DNA of 64,000 nucleotides from Zychaea mexicana. Lineage: Eukaryota; Mucoromycota; Mucoromycetes; Mucorales; Lichtheimiaceae. This document shows positions 58,655 to 64,000 of this stretch, piece by piece; position 1 is the stretch's first letter; each line of letters begins with the position of its first letter. The notes under the pieces were generated by a model, which did no database searches, was not told the origin of the DNA, and saw nothing but the letters and a program-made list of their open reading frames with translations. A program made the translations under genes and the position numbers. The stretch spans positions 62,001 through 126,000 of the forward strand of contig NW_026516775.1 of assembly GCF_025766255.1 (NCBI RefSeq), in the 5' to 3' direction.

Positions 58655-58760
58655 ATGATGATGATAATGTGGTGGTGATTTGATGATGACGAGGATGACG
58701 ATAGTAGTAAAGAGACAGAGAATAACAGTAGAGGATCGCAAAAAACGTCGTTCTTTTTGG
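58655..58760 (-). repeat. degenerate partial copy of the 48-50 kb gene region
   Basis: 58655-58732 matches 48062-48150, and directly after it 58734-58758 (GATCGCAAAAAACGTCG) matches about 49789-49812 in the coding region of the unknown gene. This is a second copy with the intervening 1.6 kb removed. Confidence 0.6.
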
Positions 58761-58790
58761 TGGGTGTAATTTATTTCTTTTGTTGCCTGG

Positions 58791-59165
58791 TGTATAATAG
58801 AATCGCATATCCATCCCCGTTCCTGTCCCTACTCCTTCCAAAATCATCGCAGAGACATGCACCAACAATCGTCGTGTTCAGAAGAAGCTGCGCGTTCGAT
58901 TGGTGGTTGTTGTGTGCGATTTGAACCAGTGGGTCGTAAGATCATCATCGTTTTGTGAATGCTGCTATTATTTTTGCCAGTAGAGTATAATACAATCGCA
59001 CACCCATCTCCGTTCCTGCTGTTACTCCTTCCAAAATCATCGCAGAGACATGCAACAACAATCGTCGTGTTCAGGAGAAGTTGCGCGTTCTATTGGTGGT
59101 TGTCGTGTACAATTCGAATCCGTGGATCATGAGACCGTCGTCGTTTTCGTGGTTGTTACTGTTAT
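58791..59165. repeat. two tandem 190-bp units
   Basis: Units start near 58796 and 58988 and share TCCTTCCAAAATCATCGCAG and ATCGTCGTGTTCAG. No coding interpretation. Confidence 0.8.
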
Positions 59166-60884
59166 TTTTGCTGCTCTATATGTTGCTGTATATAAACTAG
59201 CACCGCCATTGTCCATCTTGGCTATACATTGTACAGGAAATCATTAAACAAAAACAAAAAAAACACACACAAGGACTGAGGACAAGAGATGAGTTTCATT
59301 CGAGATGCTTTATTGGTGTTGAAAGGAAAAAGTGCGAGATGTGTAAAATTCGAGTGTTGAGATTAGAGAACGCGTACAAGACGAATGTTGCTTGCGTGAA
59401 GAAGATAGGACGAGTCTAGTTTGAGTGGTGTTCAAAAGGAACGTCAGATGCGGCAAAGCTGGATTCTGACGGAGCGTGTGCAAGATGGCAATTCGAGTGT
59501 TGAAATGGCGGTGAGCAGTAAGTAATAAAATAATACAAAGAAGTGAAAGAGCGAAAGAGATGCAGAAGCTACCTTTCATATAAAAAAAAATTTCTTTGAG
59601 GAGCGCTGCACCTTGAAAGGGACTTTACCCAAACACGGTGCTCAAGACCATGGATGCCATCACCTTTTCGCCTTGCCTTGTCGTTTCCTCACGTTCCTTC
59701 TGCCTTTCCCATCCGTTTATGCTTGTAATCAACACTTCTTTACAGCAAAATATTGGTCACTGCCATTCACGTTATCTACTAATATGTGTCCGACACAGGT
59801 TAATTATCTCTCTAGTACAGGTACACATACATCAGCACTCAAGAAGTATATAAAATAGCCAACAATAAAACAATCCAAAATAAGAGGTGGTGGAGAAGAA
59901 GAAGAGAGTCCCATATACATCCAAGCTCATCAATTGGAAACTCTAAACCCAGAACCTTAGTAAACCCGGACCAGGACTTGCGCGTTCGACTAAACCTGCT
60001 CGCTCACTGGCGTTCGCTGCCAGGCCCCTAAACCCGTTGCGCTTACACGCCCTTCTTTTCAGCCTACTGAGTGTCTTAATGCCCCACGATGTCCTATGTT
60101 CATCAGTAGCATAGCTGCTTGAAATCATGACAATGTACTGAGATCTGTTGGATCGCGTGAATAAAAGAATTTGCATCTGTGTCTGTCGTAGGAAGAAGCC
60201 TGCATAACAGCGAAAATGCTGCTGTTTCCTTTTTTTTTACAAACATCCAGCTCTACAACAACAAGCTTCAACGACGACGTATTGATGCTGATGCTCTCTT
60301 TTCAGTTGCAGTTTCCATTTTCAACTGGGCAAACCAGTGTCTCTTACACAGAAAATCCACAGACCGGCCTTTTTATTTCATTGCAATTAAATAGCGTCTT
60401 TGAGTCCAAAGACAAATTACAGCAGAAAGCTGTATAGACTGTAGGTATACAACTCATCAGCTTCTACTGATTGGATTTTCATATACGAACATGCATCAGA
60501 ACCGCAGATGCCACATTTACTAATGCGTTTTTAAGCTTAAAGCACATGGAGCTGTTTTGTATTTCACACGACAACAGAATCTCATTTCATGAAATACCAG
60601 TTTATTAAAGCATGCTAATACTATACACTCAAAAAATGCTATTGCTTCCTTACCTGCATTTTGCCGTTGCTTTCCACAGAGCCATCGAAGAATATAGCTT
60701 TACTGTCATTATATCCATGGTATCCTTCTCATCCTTACCTATGTGATAATGGGATATCGCCATGCCTGGATCCTTGTAGCGATCCTCATTTGCTTCAGGC
60801 CGCTCTTGATCTATAATAATCTACACTCTCTTTTTCACTGCTGTTCCTCATCGGCAAGATATGCTACAGACACCACACTAACAT
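59166..60884. other. region with only weak open frames
   Basis: The best candidate is 59310-59579 (- strand, 89 residues), whose start MKGSFCISFALSLLCIILLL looks like a signal peptide or membrane anchor, with a basic remainder. There are no homology or splice clues, and TTCGAGTGTTGA repeats within it argue for chance. A short exon-like stretch at 60263-60392 is equally weak. Confidence 0.25.
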
Positions 60885-61195
60885 CGTCGCCTTTGTCTGC
60901 TCGTCCTTATTCTGGCACACTAAACTGTTCGTTATTTGGAGTACTCGATGGTGAGATATGGCCGTGCACGAATCGCTCCTTTTTAGCTGACTTTCGTGTA
61001 TATATATATGATCCACTATAAAGTGCACGTGTAGCGTTTCTGGCTGTTGCTCGTCGATACGACATGGTAGAGACATCAGACCACCATCGTCGCCTTCGTC
61101 TGCTCGTCCTTATTCTGGCACACTAAGCGGTTTGTTATTTAGGGTACTCGATGATGCGATATGGCCGTGCGAGAATTGCTGCTTTTTTTTGATTT
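60885..61195. repeat. tandem duplication, about 205-bp unit
   Basis: TCGTCCTTATTCTGGCACAC and GATATGGCCGTGC occur at about 60900-60967 and again at about 61104-61170 in the same order. Confidence 0.8.
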
Positions 61196-61867
61196 TGCCA
61201 GTTTGCTTGTTAAAAAAAAAGAATAAACACGTACCGCCAGGGCTGATGCTCCTTGAAGAAAGCTAATCGCATATATTCGACGTTGTCATTCGTTATTCGC
61301 AGCCTCGTATAGCGTATACAAAAAGTGGCCTGTACTGTATAGACTGGCGCAAGTTTTGCTGTCTTTGTGCTGTGATCATGCTTCAATGGGGTCAAATCGT
61401 TCGTATGGTAATTAACTTTGACTGTTGTCGTGAGATGCAGTAGCTTCCGTTTGTTGTAAAGTTTGTTGCTGTAGTGCTGCTGCTGCTGCTGGATTACGTT
61501 GCCGCCCTCGTTTGATGGCTATTAGTTTCAGCAGTTGCTACTAGTAAAAGAATTAAACCATTCGCCATCCCAATGCCACAGCTCTTCCAGCATATAAACA
61601 TCCCTTAAGCTAGATACATTTTTTTGCAAGCGCCCTTGCTTCAATATGTATAGAATAAAAAGCGGCAGTAAACGAGTGTGCTGAAGAGTAAATAAAATAA
61701 TAATGATAAAAGAAGTGGAGCTGGCTCCCCTGCTATTTTGCTGTCATGCTCGCCATTTTCCACCAATTACATTGGCTGAATCCCGTTGTCATTCCGTTGT
61801 CATCAGTCGCCACTTGAAATAAATTTCCGTTGTCATCGTTGTCATCATTTTCGCCACACCGAAAATG
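61196..61867. other. non-coding or uncertain
   Basis: An open - strand stretch at about 61418-61560 (LLKLIAIKRGRQRNP, then A/Q-rich) could be a 3' exon, but no partner exon was found. A second GTTGTCAT array is at 61773-61850. Confidence 0.25.
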
Positions 61868-62911
61868 ATTCTAGGGTCTACCTAGGTGGACTCAAAATAC
61901 TTATTCTGCCCCAAATTTAACTTTGAAAGTCAGTTGCGAGAGAGTATAAAGACAGTTGAAAAAAACCGTTAAAGTGTACTTGTCATCTTGTTTCATAAGA
62001 GAATTGTATATTTCAACTATATGAAAGGTAAGTAAAGAGAGAACGGGAGGGGCAAGATCTTACTACTACAATAAGAAAAACAAAAATGGAGGTGAAAAAG
62101 GAAGTTGTAAAGAAGTAATAATAACAAACCAAGTTTATTTCTTATATGAAAAGTGGTTTGTTTTTTTACCTCCATTTTTGTTTCTCCTCTTGTAGTAGTA
62201 AGATCTTGCCCCTCCCATTCTCTCTTTACTTACCTTTCATATAGTTGAAATATACAATTCTCTTATGAAACAAGATGACAAGTACACTTTAATGGTTTTT
62301 TTCAACTGTCTTTACACTCTCTCGCAACTGACTTTCAAAGTTAAATTTGGGGCAGAATAAGTACTTTGTAGGTGGACTAGGTAGACTCGGTAGAGTATAC
62401 CTTCTGCTCAACAGTAAATAGCTTATATCTTCGCAATGTACTAATTAGGTAAAGCTTTTCATCATAATAAATCGTGTTCCTGGGCCTTTTTTGATGCCAA
62501 ATATCTAAAAATATTTTGGAGTCCACCTGGGGTCTACCTAGGTGGACTGGGTGGACTGGACCTACGGAGAATGAATCATATTAATAATATTTGTTATAAA
62601 TAATAAAATTATATATAATTCTATTCTGTCAAGCTAAGCGTCGATCCAGTTGGTCTAGCTCAGAGGAGGGTATGCTCATTACCATTCCACCAGTTTATGA
62701 AATTTTTATATTCATAAAGATTACAAAAATATTTGGTGATTACAAATTTCATTAAGGATTACAAAATTGAAACAACTATATTTATTTAAATATAAAATTT
62801 TTGAACTTATTACAATAAAAAATATTATAATTTATTAATAATCTATAAATCTCTTGTTTTTCTTTAACTATGAGTTATATCTCTACTAAGTAATTACCGT
62901 GGCAACTCTAT
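61868..62911 (+). repeat. AT-rich derivative and satellite, third locus
   Basis: GGTCTACCTAGGTGGACT-type satellite units at 61870-61897 and 62364-62575 are split by a MITE. 62580-62640 is a diverged copy of the ATTTGTTATAAATAA head and CTGTCAAGC. The end at 62898-62911 is the inverse of the 28877 terminus (with one change). Confidence 0.7.
61900..62361. mobile_element. long foldback MITE (Tc1/mariner-type, TA target)
   Basis: Flanked by TA at 61898-61899 and 62362-62363. The two arms, about 215 bp each and starting CTTATTCTGCCCCAAATTT, are inverted copies with few mismatches, leaving a short A/T loop around 62090-62140. Part of the same end (GGGGCAGAATAAG) occurs at 44390. No coding capacity. 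Confidence 0.88.
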
Positions 62912-64000
62912 AGCGATCAACGTCGTTATATCGGAATTGATTGCCGCTCGCCGTTTGACGCCGGGATCGTCGCAATGTAATAGCTGTGAAGTCTTTGTCA
63001 ATTATCGTTTGCCGTGCAGACACTATTTTTACGAGTTTAATGATCAAGAAATCTTGCATCCCAATATATTTGACAAAAGCTGGAAATTGGTATCAAGTAC
63101 AAGTATGTAGCTTATAATGTCGCAGCTAAAGTCAATATTTTGGTATGGAATTAACAGCTCACATATCACATAGCAAAAGTATCTGAACAACCTGTCATCG
63201 AAGAACTTGGAACCGATATCAACGATGTTGAAGAAGATGCGTTGGAGCTAGATTATTAAGAGCTTAAAGATCGAATTGACAACTTATTTATCGATGCACA
63301 GACGGGTCAACAAAAGCAAGACTTGATATCATGTATACATACGGCTTTAGATCAGTACAAACCAGTACCCATCGAAGATTTAGAGTTACTGACCACTGTC
63401 AAAACCAAAGGACGGCCGAAGGGTGTTATTAGGTCGAGGCTACCATCTTACTTTGAGAGTATCGAACAAGATGCGAAAGGAAAAGAAAAATCAGAAAGAA
63501 GAAAAAAAACTGTTACTGAAAAAAACGAATCTAACCCAACGGTCAAAAAAAGAAAACTTACAATGATTGAGAACGGTTCTGAAGAGCTTTGGCCAAACAA
63601 AAAGCGTAGTACACAGGCTCTACATGATCAAAGGTATAGGCATATATTTGCCTAGTAGTGGTTTAATATATATGAACTTACACCATTTGCTGTGTAGCTC
63701 GACAATACATCCAGATATTCCATTATCGTACATTACAGACTCGGTCGAGATAAAGCCAGACGGATGGTGTGGGTTCAGAACTTTGTCGTATCTTGAATAT
63801 AAAAGCAATCAAGATAAATACGCCGACATCAAAAAAAGAATGCATGAGTACGTGGTGGCTAAGGGAAAAAGCATTTGTTTGTCTTACATCTGTGGTGGCA
63901 GCCAGACGGAATATGAAAAACTGGTCAAAAGGATGTCTTATGGTGTCGCCTTTGGTGATATTGAGGCCGACTGTCCCAAGGAGTACTGGTTTGACGGAAG
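62912..64000 (+). pseudogene. 3' part of a MULE transposase with SWIM and OTU-like domains
   Basis: Begins at the end of the AT-rich repeat, so its 5' part is missing. A first exon holds a SWIM finger (CNSCEVFVNYRLPCRHYF) and EILHPNIFDKSW, ending at a GTATGT donor near 63105. After 63180 comes an acidic part with a TAA near 63257-63259, then a basic region (TKGRPKGVIRSRLPSYFE, 63410-63465) and KKR-rich segments. An intron at 63635-63698 leads to KPDGWCGFRTLSYLEYKS, the catalytic Cys motif of an OTU-type cysteine protease fold. OTU domains fused to MULE transposases occur in fungi and other eukaryotes. The gene runs off the window. Confidence 0.75.

Noticed and set aside
1..64000. tRNA or rRNA genes
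   Set aside because: I noticed no cloverleaf with A and B box or ribosomal core sequence; a tRNAscan or Infernal run would be needed to exclude them.

Overview
The window looks like nuclear DNA from an early-diverging fungus, most likely Mucoromycota. The basis is genes with short 50-110 bp GT...AG introns and CACTA, MULE, Merlin and Tc1/mariner transposases, together with a telomere-linked-type RecQ helicase. The phylum is an inference from gene style; no ribosomal or barcode gene is present. I recognise no ordinary housekeeping gene. Nearly all of the sequence is mobile or repetitive, and the helicase family suggests a subtelomere.

Layout. 1-5331: very AT-rich element with two copies of a module made of a PIF/Harbinger-like DDE transposase with a C-terminal chromodomain, convergent with a small zinc-motif protein. 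5635-8172: Merlin element with an intron-containing transposase. 8344-14528: MULE with about 925-bp terminal inverted repeats and a perfect 9-bp target duplication; it also carries a copy of the zinc-motif gene and an AT-rich palindromic tract. 14538-15164 and 27428-27660: gene-less deletion relatives of the first element. 15165-27424: CACTA element 1 (TSD TTA), itself interrupted by a Tc1/mariner element (21178-26882, TA TSD) that carries two convergent DDE transposases. 28509-29240: helicase remnant and a satellite block. 29241-34638: CACTA element 2, inverted and lacking one end. 34639-35189 plus 41462-42146: a second MULE transposase split by intact CACTA element 3 (35190-41458, TSD AAA). 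42300-45110: gene fragments and small non-autonomous elements. 45791-47315: CACTA remnant 4. 47316-48058: AT-rich repeat with satellite. 48210-57944: three-gene cluster (unknown S/T/N/Q-rich protein, C2H2/OrsD-like protein, RecQ-type helicase). 57945-61867: tandem duplications and simple repeats. 61868-62911: satellite with a foldback MITE. 62912-64000: 3' part of a MULE transposase with an OTU-like domain, cut by the window edge.

How it fits together. The elements are nested, so insertion order can be read: a MULE received CACTA 2 and CACTA 3, an AT-rich derivative received CACTA 1, and CACTA 1 received the mariner. Each CACTA pairs a tnp2-type transposase with one or two small coiled-coil or basic accessory proteins. 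CACTA 3 and the mariner look intact. CACTA 1 and 2 and MULE 2 carry premature stops; wherever a paralogue shows the original codon, the change is CpA to TpA, as a RIP-like or cytosine-deamination process would give.
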